DNA from: an uncultured Pirellula sp. | GTDB taxonomy: Bacteria > Planctomycetota > Planctomycetia > Pirellulales > Pirellulaceae | Assembly: GCA_903837255.1 (NCBI GenBank) | Contig: CAILTZ010000816.1 | Location: forward strand, 1-7,893 | DNA: 7,893 nucleotides | Reading direction: 5' to 3' | Shown: in pieces, positions 1-6,284 of the stretch | Layout of the letters: the number at the start of each line of letters is the position of its first letter | How positions within the stretch are numbered: the first letter of the stretch is position 1 | Program-made: the position numbers and the translations under genes | Notes under the pieces: generated by a model | Seen by the model: the letters and a program-made list of their open reading frames with translations, nothing else | The model's database searches: none | Told to the model about the DNA's origin: nothing

Positions 1-527
1 GACAAAGGGTCCAATCCGGTGCTGGGCTCATCGAGCAATAGCACTCGCGGACGATGCAATAGACCCTTGACCAACTCGACTCTTCGCCTAAGCCCTCCCG
101 AGAGCTTATCGATCCTCACGTCGAGCTGATCTTCAATTCCCAAGGCTTTCGACAACTCGGTGCTGCGAGCCAAGGAGTCGGACCTTGAGATGCCATACAG
201 GGCCGCTTGGAAGTAGATATTCTCTCTCGCCGTGAGCTTGCGATCCAAGCTCGGTGATTGAAACACCACGCCGATCTGCTCGCGAACCTGCTGCTGTTGT
301 TTCGCAACATCTAATCCACAGATCTTGATCTCTCCGGCTTGGATCGGAACCAACGTCGAGACAAGCCGAAACAACGTCGACTTGCCACTCCCATTCGGAC
401 CCAAAACCCCAAAGATTGAACCTTGAGGGATGTCCAGCGACAAACTATCCAATGCGACTTTCGAGCCGTATCGATGGGTCAGGCTGTCGATGACAATCGC
501 CGCAGTATCCGAGAGCCCCTGCGGCAT
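1..527 (-). CDS. ABC transporter ATP-binding protein (partial, C-terminus beyond left edge)
   Basis: This is the nucleotide-binding subunit of an ABC transporter, which hydrolyses ATP in the cytoplasm to drive a membrane partner. The 175 visible residues run in one open frame to the window edge. They show an A-loop Tyr (Y20), Walker A GPNGSGKST (43-51), a Q-loop at Q90 in VVFQSPSLD, the signature LSGGLRRR (142-149) and Walker B VLLLDEPSTGLDP (162-174). The D-loop region and H-loop His lie outside the window. The short N-terminus and the signature resemble the CcmA/NatA/DrrA-type ATPases that pair with ABC-2 permeases. The ATG sits in TAATG, sharing one base with the ctaB stop, and GGGGA lies 8 nt upstream, so translation is probably coupled to heme O synthase. 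A permease gene is expected just beyond the edge. The substrate cannot be read from the sequence. A role in cytochrome oxidase or heme/copper handling is inferred from context only. Confidence 0.93.
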   Translation of the reverse strand, partial: MPQGLSDTAAIVIDSLTHRYGSKVALDSLSLDIPQGSIFGVLGPNGSGKSTLFRLVSTLVPIQAGEIKICGLDVAKQQQQVREQIGVVFQSPSLDRKLTARENIYFQAALYGISRSDSLARSTELSKALGIEDQLDVRIDKLSGGLRRRVELVKGLLHRPRVLLLDEPSTGLDPL

Positions 528-1450
528 TAAAGCAATCCCCAACGGACTACCACCAACAAGAGGATCGCCGGGAGAAACACCAGCGATGTCCGCAATAACT
601 TGCGAGCCGTTCCCTGATCTCTTCGCATCAAAAACTTGATCGATGAAACCAGTTGATATCCAGCGATCAACACCGCCAGGCTCGTTACGATCCAAGTAGC
701 TACCGAATCCGGACGCAGCACTGCAACACAAAGAGGACAGAGCAATGCCGCAGGGACCACCGCGTGCCAACCCGCCGCGATGCCGCTAGGCTCCTCGCGC
801 GTGAGCATCCGAAAGCCAGCTTGGGAGTATTGATCTTTGTACAACCAAGCGATGGCCATGAAGTGAGGAAACTGCCAAAGAATCACGATGCTCGTGAGCC
901 CCCAAGCCTCCCACGAGGTGACTGGCCCACCAGCGGCTGTCCATCCGATCATCACGGGCAGAGCCCCAGGCAACGTTCCGACAGCCGTGTTCCACCATGA
1001 AAACACCTTCATCGGCGTATACACCCAGCAGTAGATGAACCACGTCAGGAAACTGACCGTGGCGGCCATAGCGTTGGCACCAAAGTAAATCAGCAAAGTC
1101 CCTAGGACGAAGAGCAACCATCCAAAGAGATTCGCTTCGATCATCGTCAAACGTCCGCTGGGAAGTGGACGATTGCGAGTCCGAGGCATCAGAAAGTCTC
1201 GATCGCGCTCGTACCACTGATTCATCACGCTAGCACTCGCCGCAACCATGCTCGTGCCGACCATCGCGCTAATCCAAGCCAATGGGCCGACGGTCGATTG
1301 CAAGAGCCGTGCGGCAAAGACCATCGCCACGGCCACCGTCAGGAGAATCATGACGGTAATGCGAGGCTTGGCCAAGACCAAGTAATCCCTCCAACTAGAC
1401 CGTTCCCACCGAAGTGTGGATTCCGATGATTCGGAGACTGTTGTGGACAA
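527..1450 (-). CDS. ctaB: Protoheme IX farnesyltransferase (heme O synthase)
   Basis: This integral-membrane UbiA-superfamily enzyme (CtaB/CyoE/COX10) adds a farnesyl group to protoheme IX, giving heme O, the precursor of heme A. The predicted 307 residues match the usual 280-310. Visible features are LAKPRIT (26-32) at the first membrane helix, the first polar motif NQWYERDRD (77-85) followed by MPRTRNRPLPSG, the YTPMK and WWNTAVGTLPGALP block (144-164), and the second motif YKDQYSQAGFRML (204-216). About nine hydrophobic helices follow the family pattern. The open frame extends to 1789, but that part overlaps ctaA in another frame and looks nothing like the family. I chose the TTG at 1450, with AAAGAG just upstream, because it leaves a normal short N-terminus. 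It lies 56 nt after ctaA and its TAA overlaps the ATG of the ABC ATPase. The first motif has Gln and Glu where classical prenyltransferases have Asp, as I recall for COX10-type members. Confidence 0.95.
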   Translation of the reverse strand: MSTTVSESSESTLRWERSSWRDYLVLAKPRITVMILLTVAVAMVFAARLLQSTVGPLAWISAMVGTSMVAASASVMNQWYERDRDFLMPRTRNRPLPSGRLTMIEANLFGWLLFVLGTLLIYFGANAMAATVSFLTWFIYCWVYTPMKVFSWWNTAVGTLPGALPVMIGWTAAGGPVTSWEAWGLTSIVILWQFPHFMAIAWLYKDQYSQAGFRMLTREEPSGIAAGWHAVVPAALLCPLCVAVLRPDSVATWIVTSLAVLIAGYQLVSSIKFLMRRDQGTARKLLRTSLVFLPAILLLVVVRWGLL

Positions 1451-1506
1451 TGGATTGCTCTTTGAGGTGAATGTACTAAACAGGTTGCCTGAACAGTTTG
1501 TCTGAT

Positions 1507-2556
1507 CTAGATGGCCGAAACAGGCTGGCCGACGGTCGTTTGAGTTTCCCTCGCTGTGCCCACGATCGACGCATCCTGAGGAATGGTAAACGAGTTTGGG
1601 TTCTGGACAAGCGATATCTGACGCCGCCCGACGCGGCAAATCAGCCAAGTCGAAAAAGCGATCAGCAACGAACCGGTCGCTTGATGGGCCGTCACCAGCA
1701 TCGATTCCCAATACCCCTTGGCGGAAATGACGTATCGGGCCAAGCTCGGGGCTGTTTCGCTCCAAGGAAGCGCGTAATTGGCCATCCAAGTCCCGATCCC
1801 GAGGGCTAACTGGACCACCAAAAGCCCAGCCAGCGCGTTGGCAGGAACCTTAAGCCTGGGCTCAGTCCTATAGGGGTTTCTACGGACCAGGAACCAAACG
1901 CCCAAAATCGCAGCGGTCACGACTCCCGCAAACGTCAGATGCAAGTGGACCATCGACATGAACCCAACAGGCGTGGTGCTCGGCAAGGCATGGCGCAACT
2001 GGGCTCCGAGCACCAACTGGGTTACACTCGCACCCAGAAGCACCCACGAGAGCCTCCAGAGACCCTTGGGTGCAATGCTCGGCCAAGCATGCTTCCAATC
2101 CGAGGAGGACGCAAACGCCAAAAACGAGGCATAAGCAAAAACCAACGGGCCACCGCATCCATGGACCATAGCTATCGTCCGCTCGTCGAGCACAACTCGA
2201 AATCCACCGAGCAGTCCCTGAGCAATCACCGCCGCCAATAGACCTACACTGGCCCATCGGTACCAACGCCGAGCCTCAGTCGCCCAAGCCGAAATGCAAA
2301 GGAAAATCACCAGCAAGCCGACCCAGGACCCGAGCAATCGGTGCCCGTGCTCGATGAGCAGGTCGAACGGTCCGTAGAGCCATGTAGATATCGGATAAAG
2401 GAACAGGTTGTAACCATAAGTCCCCGGCCAGTCTGGAACCGCCATCCCTGCGTCATGGGTGGTCACCAAGCCCCCCACCCAGATGAGCGGAAAGATGAAC
2501 ATCGCTGATAGCCATGCCCAAAGTTTGACGAAGTTGAATTTCGCTTCAGAGCTCAC
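1507..2556 (-). CDS. ctaA: Heme A synthase (COX15/CtaA family)
   Basis: This membrane enzyme oxidises the C8 methyl group of heme O to a formyl group, making heme A for aa3-type cytochrome oxidases. The 349-residue protein has about eight hydrophobic helices. Family motifs are GGLVTTHDAGMAVPDWP (28-44) after the first helix, EHGHRLLGSWVG (69-80) with the heme-ligand candidates H70 and H72, MVHGCGGP (130-137), QLVLGAQLRHA (180-190), MVHLHLTFAG (202-211) and TAHQATGSLL (289-298). The paired His-bearing helices of the two half-domains are therefore all present. The start is GTG at 2556, overlapping the upstream cytochrome stop as GTGA, with a strong GGAGG 7 nt before it. The open frame continues upstream to 2598, but that is cytochrome coding sequence in another frame. 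The C-terminus beyond about residue 310 is a polar tail. ctaB follows on the same strand, completing the heme B to heme O to heme A route. Confidence 0.96.
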   Translation of the reverse strand: MSSEAKFNFVKLWAWLSAMFIFPLIWVGGLVTTHDAGMAVPDWPGTYGYNLFLYPISTWLYGPFDLLIEHGHRLLGSWVGLLVIFLCISAWATEARRWYRWASVGLLAAVIAQGLLGGFRVVLDERTIAMVHGCGGPLVFAYASFLAFASSSDWKHAWPSIAPKGLWRLSWVLLGASVTQLVLGAQLRHALPSTTPVGFMSMVHLHLTFAGVVTAAILGVWFLVRRNPYRTEPRLKVPANALAGLLVVQLALGIGTWMANYALPWSETAPSLARYVISAKGYWESMLVTAHQATGSLLIAFSTWLICRVGRRQISLVQNPNSFTIPQDASIVGTARETQTTVGQPVSAI

Positions 2557-3782
2557 GAACGTTCCTCCAAATGCATCACGTAGTAGACCAGTTCCCAAAG
2601 CTCCTCGTCGGACAAGCCCGGGTTACCGTTCTGGGCGCGAGCCACAGGTGGCATCGGCGTCCCTTCGATTCCCAACACAATCCTTTTAAAAATTTCTGAC
2701 GGCGACTTGCCACCATGATAAGCTCCCCAGTGGAAATTCCTGGGTTTTGCCAGTACCGGCTTGAGGGCCCCAAAGGGTTTCATCTCCTTCCAATCCTTGG
2801 ACTGCTTCGGATCGATGCCCGCCAAGATCGTCCAGTCCTTGGTCCACTCGTCGTAGTCCTGAGAGGCTCCGTCGCCCGCACCAGTCTTTCCATGGCATTT
2901 GACGCACGCAGTCAGTTCGCTTTCGAAAAGACTTTGCCCCTTTTTCATCAACTCTACGTGCTGCCCGTTATCTATGCCATCTATGCCTATTGCCAGATCG
3001 CCTGCCGCAGAGGAAATGTAAGCGGGCGGTTCGGGGATTTCGATCGCATCGCTCTCAGAAGCTGCCCACTTTTGGACGACTTGAGCGAGCAGTTCTTTCA
3101 ATCGGCCCGAATCCGGATCGAGTTCGACACCTTCGCGAACATAAGCAGCCATCACGCGCCGCTCGACCTCGCCACGGATAGCCAGGAACCTAACGTATTC
3201 GACAAGGTCATCGATGTCGTGAGCGAATTCTTTGGATTCATCGATGGCTCGAAACGATGGCATCGCCGTACCGGGGATACCTTCATAGAGCGTTCGATGA
3301 ATGTCCTGGCGGGTTGGTTTCTTGCCGACCGGGGTCGATTTGAATTTGAAGGTCCCTCGGCGGAAGTCCCGAGGATACGGCTCGACGAGCATGGCAGCGG
3401 CTCCTAGCCCGTCGCCGGTCAAACCGTGGCAGCTTACGCAGTGTTTGCGAAATACTCCGCGTTCGACTTTGTCCACACCACGCCCCACCGGACCAGCGCA
3501 TCGTGAGACAGAGTCCATTCGGACAGCTTCGAGATCCGCTCCGAGTGTTTCGGCCGGCCATTTCGGCTCATCGAGGGTTCCAAACCACTGCTCGATCAGC
3601 GCCGAGGTTTTTTTAGCCACCGCCCGTGGGTCTTGATCCGATCCTTCGCGGGTCAGGCTCGCTGCGTGCAGATCGTTGGGCCGATACTCTAACTTGGACG
3701 GACCGCAGCCAACGAGTAGGCTCAGGCCAACGAAAGAGCTAAGCCAAGCGGCCGAAAGGCGTGCTACTGCAGAACGATTCAT
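2553..3782 (-). CDS. Diheme cytochrome c lipoprotein
   Basis: This predicted exported electron carrier has two covalent c-type hemes. The 409-residue product starts with a basic n-region (R3, R8), a hydrophobic stretch and a lipobox LVGC, so C26 is probably lipidated and the protein anchored outside the cytoplasmic membrane. The first heme site is CVSCH (115-119), with M174 in TAMPSF a likely axial ligand. The second is CVKCH (293-297), with M377 in TPMPP. Between the two domains is a charged linker (about 203-260). I chose the ATG at 3782 over the longer frame (to 3902) because it puts the signal peptide at the N-terminus. It has no clear Shine-Dalgarno. It is the first gene of the respiratory operon and overlaps ctaA by 4 nt. 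It probably feeds electrons to, or assists, the aa3 oxidase. The partner is an inference. Confidence 0.92.
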   Translation of the reverse strand: MNRSAVARLSAAWLSSFVGLSLLVGCGPSKLEYRPNDLHAASLTREGSDQDPRAVAKKTSALIEQWFGTLDEPKWPAETLGADLEAVRMDSVSRCAGPVGRGVDKVERGVFRKHCVSCHGLTGDGLGAAAMLVEPYPRDFRRGTFKFKSTPVGKKPTRQDIHRTLYEGIPGTAMPSFRAIDESKEFAHDIDDLVEYVRFLAIRGEVERRVMAAYVREGVELDPDSGRLKELLAQVVQKWAASESDAIEIPEPPAYISSAAGDLAIGIDGIDNGQHVELMKKGQSLFESELTACVKCHGKTGAGDGASQDYDEWTKDWTILAGIDPKQSKDWKEMKPFGALKPVLAKPRNFHWGAYHGGKSPSEIFKRIVLGIEGTPMPPVARAQNGNPGLSDEELWELVYYVMHLEERS

Positions 3783-3813
3783 CAAAGTTTCGGAATGTGG
3801 GATACGAATCGGC

Positions 3814-3828
3814 GATCGAAAGTCGATC
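3814..3828. repeat. Short perfect inverted repeat in the cytochrome leader
   Basis: GATCGA-AAG-TCGATC is a perfect 6-bp inverted repeat with a 3-nt spacer. It lies between the candidate -10 and the cytochrome start, near the expected transcript 5' end. It could be an operator half-site pair or a small hairpin. GATCG-type words are common throughout this window, so chance is a real alternative. Confidence 0.3.
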
Positions 3829-3837
3829 AACTTGCTT

Positions 3838-3874
3838 ACTATAGGGAAACCGCAAACCCGGCTGAGAGTTTCCC
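3838..3874 (-). promoter_or_regulatory. Candidate promoter -10 box with adjoining inverted repeat for the cytochrome operon
   Basis: On the minus strand TATAGT (3843-3838) matches the sigma70-type -10 consensus at five of six positions. It would give a leader of about 50 nt before the cytochrome ATG. Directly upstream lies a perfect 7-bp inverted repeat, GGGAAAC (3844-3850 on the plus strand) and GTTTCCC (3868-3874), separated by 17 bp. It occupies the -10/-35 spacer, and no good -35 hexamer is present. That layout fits a regulator-dependent promoter, but planctomycete promoter consensus is not well known to me and the sites are short. Confidence 0.4.
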
Positions 3875-4027
3875 AAGAAATCCGGAGGTTTCGTAGTGCC
3901 AAAACGCCGCATGGGGGCCCAAGTCCCAGAATTTGCTTGGTATTTTGGCAAATCCACCAGGCTTGTTGGTAAGATTCCGGGCCTTGAATCCCCGCCTATC
4001 GCCACGTTTCAGAATGTTTGCTAATCG

Positions 4028-5269
4028 ATGAAGCTAAAAAGCACACCCGAGGATTTTCGGGTCGAAGAGATCACTTCGGTGCGGCCTGCCAACGGCGTTT
4101 ACGCCTTTTATCGGCTTTCGAAGGCCGGGATGGGGACCCCCGAGGCGATCGCCGAGGTTCTCAGCCACTGGAACATTGAGCGCCGAAGGATCAGTTACGG
4201 AGGGCTCAAGGACCGGCACGCGACGACGCTACAGCATTTTTCGATCGCCCATGGGCCCAAGACCGGATTTACCGATCGGTCGATGCAAGTCGAGTACCTT
4301 GGGCAAATCCCCCGCCCCTATCATGCCAAGGACATCCAAGCGAATCGCTTCGAGATTCGTTTGCGAAATATCGCAAGTTCGTATCGACCGCAACTGGATC
4401 GAAACGCCGAATGGCTAGGGCGATTCGGTGCGATCAATTATTTCGACGACCAGCGCTTTGGTTCGATCGGAGAATCCGGAGAACTCATCGGTATGCATTG
4501 GTGCAAGCTGAACTATGAGCGGGCTTTGTACATCGCCATGGCCGAGCAGAACCCTCACGACCGCCCCAGAGAAAAAGAGCAAAAAGAGATCCTCCGGACG
4601 TATTGGGGGCAATGGGAGAAATGCAAAGCAATGCTCGATCGGTCGCATCGCCGTAGCATTGTGACTTATCTGCTCGATCACCCTGTTGATTTCAAACGCG
4701 CGTTGGCTCTGGTGCGGCAGGATCTGCGCGGTATCTACATCTCGGCCTTCCAAAGCTGGATTTGGAATCGATGGGTCTCGGCATTGATCGACAGCTTCAA
4801 CGAGCAGCAAACGCAACGTCATTTGCCATCCAAGTCCGGACCGCTGGCACTGCCACAGCTTGGCTCTGCCGACCAGCAGCAGCGATGGCAAAGCCAGTGG
4901 AATGTCCAGCTCCCGCTACCTTCCGCCCGCCAGCATCATTGGCCCGATGGGACACTCGATACCCTCGAAGCCGTGGTCGCCGAGCTGGGTTTGACGGTGC
5001 GCGAACTGCGACTGAAATTCCCCCGCGATACCTTTTTCTCGCGCGGCGAAAGAGAGGTCCTTTTGTTCGCGTCGAATTTCACGTCCGCTTGGGAGAACCA
5101 TGAATCGCAGTCCGAGCAATGCGATTGGAAGCTAGCTTTCCAGTTACCTCGGGGTGCTTATGCGACCATGATCATTCGGCAATTGTTCTTCGAAGGGATC
5201 GAACTCGACGAGGAAGACCAAAACGAAGGCCAAATTGAAGGCCAAGAGGAGAGTCATGAAACGTTTTGA
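4028..5269 (+). CDS. truD: tRNA pseudouridine(13) synthase TruD
   Basis: TruD isomerises uridine 13 in the D-arm of certain tRNAs (tRNA-Glu in E. coli) to pseudouridine. The 413-residue frame shows the family's N-terminal block PEDFRVEE (7-14), the catalytic motif GLKDRHA (59-65) with D62 as the nucleophile, and NRFEIRLRN (106-114). It also has the NYFDDQRFG motif (137-145) that opens the TRUD insertion domain, and near the C-terminus LPRGAYATMIIRQLF, typical of the closing strand and helix of the catalytic core. E. coli TruD is about 349 residues. The extra length here is partly a strongly acidic tail (about 390-413) rich in Glu, Asp and Gln, whose coding sequence carries the ribosome-binding site of the next gene. 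No clear Shine-Dalgarno precedes the ATG. It is head of a two-gene unit with the phosphatase and is divergent from the cytochrome operon. Confidence 0.95.
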   Translation: MKLKSTPEDFRVEEITSVRPANGVYAFYRLSKAGMGTPEAIAEVLSHWNIERRRISYGGLKDRHATTLQHFSIAHGPKTGFTDRSMQVEYLGQIPRPYHAKDIQANRFEIRLRNIASSYRPQLDRNAEWLGRFGAINYFDDQRFGSIGESGELIGMHWCKLNYERALYIAMAEQNPHDRPREKEQKEILRTYWGQWEKCKAMLDRSHRRSIVTYLLDHPVDFKRALALVRQDLRGIYISAFQSWIWNRWVSALIDSFNEQQTQRHLPSKSGPLALPQLGSADQQQRWQSQWNVQLPLPSARQHHWPDGTLDTLEAVVAELGLTVRELRLKFPRDTFFSRGEREVLLFASNFTSAWENHESQSEQCDWKLAFQLPRGAYATMIIRQLFFEGIELDEEDQNEGQIEGQEESHETF

Positions 5270-5918
5270 TGGGGTGATATTCGATTTGGATGGTACGTTG
5301 ATCGATTCGCTCGAGGATATCGCCAACGCGGCCAATGCTACGCTTGGGCAACTCGGCAAGCCGACTTGCACCCTGGAATCCTTCAAGACCCACGTTGGGG
5401 ATGGCGTGAGCGTCCTTTTCCAACGGGCCTTGCCCGAGACCCAGGACGATCCAGAGCTCCTTGCCCATTGCATGGCGATTTACCAAGGGCATTACGATGT
5501 CGGCTGGGACCTGTGCACCAAGCCTTATGCGGGGATCCCGCAAATGCTCGAGCGGGCGTTTGCAAGTGGGCTGCAATTGGCGGTGCTATCCAACAAGCCC
5601 GATCATTTCACGAAACGATGCGTGGAGCGATTTTTCCCGGCGGTTCCCTTCTCGCACGTGATTGGGCACAGCGATCGCTTTCCACGCAAACCCGACCCGA
5701 CCTCGGCAAAATGGATCGCCTCGAAGCTTTCGACCGACCCGTTGCGGATCGCTTATGTTGGCGACACCAACACCGATATGAAGACCGCGACCTCGGCGGG
5801 GTTGTATGCGATTGGAGTATCGTGGGGTTTTCGCCAGGTCGAGGAGATCCGCCAAGCTGGGGCTCAGATCATCTGCGATTCGGCCGAGGAACTGACAAGG
5901 CTTTTGGTACAGCGGTAG
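5256..5918 (+). CDS. gph: HAD-family phosphatase, phosphoglycolate phosphatase-like
   Basis: This 220-residue HAD hydrolase probably dephosphorylates 2-phosphoglycolate, a by-product of DNA 3'-end repair and of oxygenase side reactions, to glycolate. Motif I is FDLDGTLIDS with nucleophile D10 and acid/base D12. Motif II is AVLSNKPD with S112, motif III Lys is K145 in PRKPDP, and motif IV is YVGDTNTDM with D170 and D174. An alpha-helical cap (about 17-90) sits between motifs I and II, as in Gph/PGMB-type enzymes, and the length fits Gph. I chose the ATG at 5256, preceded by AGGAG with 4-nt spacing, over an upstream in-frame TTG at 5235. The first 14 nt overlap the end of truD, so translation is probably coupled. 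Specificity for phosphoglycolate is inferred. Pyrophosphatase PpaX or a sugar-phosphate phosphatase would look similar. Confidence 0.9.
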   Translation: MKRFDGVIFDLDGTLIDSLEDIANAANATLGQLGKPTCTLESFKTHVGDGVSVLFQRALPETQDDPELLAHCMAIYQGHYDVGWDLCTKPYAGIPQMLERAFASGLQLAVLSNKPDHFTKRCVERFFPAVPFSHVIGHSDRFPRKPDPTSAKWIASKLSTDPLRIAYVGDTNTDMKTATSAGLYAIGVSWGFRQVEEIRQAGAQIICDSAEELTRLLVQR

Positions 5919-5955
5919 GGGAACTTGCGAAAGATCGCAGCTATTAATTCAGACC

Positions 5956-6003
5956 GGACCGCAGAACCGGACCGCTGATGGACGCTGATGGACCGCTGAT
6001 GGA
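5956..6003. repeat. GGAC(C)GCTGAT short tandem repeat
   Basis: Three tandem units are visible: GGACCGCTGAT (5969-5979), GGACGCTGAT (5980-5989) and GGACCGCTGAT (5990-6000). A diverged unit starting GGACCGCAGA at 5956 precedes them, and a GGA follows. Read in reverse this is the ATCAGCGTCC-type word that, from memory, recurs between genes in planctomycetes and other phyla. The unequal 10- and 11-bp units show that it does not encode a repeat protein. Confidence 0.75.
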
Positions 6004-6027
6004 ACAGCCAAGTAGCCTGTAGTGGAT

Positions 6028-6067
6028 CTCGCCGTAGTATGGGCCTCTGGGCCCGTACTATGGCGAG
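6028..6067. repeat. Long near-perfect hairpin (REP-like palindrome or terminator)
   Basis: CTCGCCGTAGTATGGGCC (6028-6045) pairs with 6050-6067 across the loop TCTG. This gives 18 consecutive base pairs as RNA, 16 Watson-Crick and two G-U wobbles. The stem lies 110 nt after the gph stop. No T-run follows directly (a TTTT comes about 10 nt later), so it is not a standard intrinsic terminator, though it could stabilise the gph mRNA end. Its form and its neighbourhood of other repeats suggest a dispersed palindromic element. Copies elsewhere cannot be seen from this window. Confidence 0.8.
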
Positions 6068-6093
6068 GATGCGGCTGTTTTGCAATTGTGTCG

Positions 6094-6114
6094 TGGTGAT
6101 TGGTGATTGGTGAA
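6094..6114. repeat. TGGTGAT 7-bp tandem repeat
   Basis: Units TGGTGAT (6094-6100), TGGTGAT (6101-6107) and TGGTGAA (6108-6114) lie directly in tandem. They border the G-poor tract that follows. The unit length of 7 is not a multiple of three. No function is evident. Confidence 0.7.
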
Positions 6115-6236
6115 GACATGAACCGAATAAACTACACACCCCAGTTCCTCCACTTCAAAAATCAACAAACATCACTCGACAATCATCAATCCATCGCTGG
6201 AAAAACCGCGGGGACAGTCCTCATCTCGCCATCACC

Positions 6237-6256
6237 CTTTGCGTCTTTGCGTGAGA
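6237..6256. repeat. CTTTGCGT direct repeat with GAGA tail
   Basis: Two perfect copies of CTTTGCGT (6237-6244 and 6245-6252) are followed by GAGA. On the opposite strand this reads TCTC-ACGCAAAG-ACGCAAAG. I recall this word as a widely dispersed intergenic repeat in several bacterial phyla, often near GxxExxY-family genes. No such gene is seen here. The association is from memory and is not shown by this window. Confidence 0.6.
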
Positions 6257-6284
6257 CTCAGGATCCTGCGCAGCAGAGCCGGAC

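Larger units (their letters stand above)
3783..4027. promoter_or_regulatory. Divergent intergenic region between cytochrome c and truD
   Basis: These 245 bp separate divergent transcription units and should hold both promoters. For the leftward operon there is a clear -10-like TATAGT (see separate entry). For truD the best I see is TTGGCA (3945-3950) and TAAGAT (3970-3975). Their 19-bp spacing is long, so that call is weak. No coding potential stands out. Short frames reading through here are fragments of other frames. Confidence 0.5.

Noticed and set aside
786..1217. 143-codon minus-strand frame inside ctaB
   Set aside because: It is a shifted frame of ctaB with no membrane pattern or family motif.
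1451..1789. N-terminal extension of the ctaB open frame by 113 codons
   Set aside because: Most of it lies inside ctaA in another frame and shows no CtaB-like sequence. The family length is met from the TTG at 1450.
2715..3407. 230-codon plus-strand open frame opposite the cytochrome gene
   Set aside because: It is antisense to a well-supported diheme cytochrome, with no recognisable domain. It is a composition-driven shadow frame.
3783..3902. 40-codon N-terminal extension of the cytochrome c frame
   Set aside because: It would place the signal peptide and lipobox internally. The ATG at 3782 gives a normal lipoprotein signal.
5864..6139. 91-codon minus-strand open frame
   Set aside because: It runs through the GGAC(C)GCTGAT repeat and the hairpin and into gph antisense. 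Its repeated peptide is a by-product of the DNA tandem.
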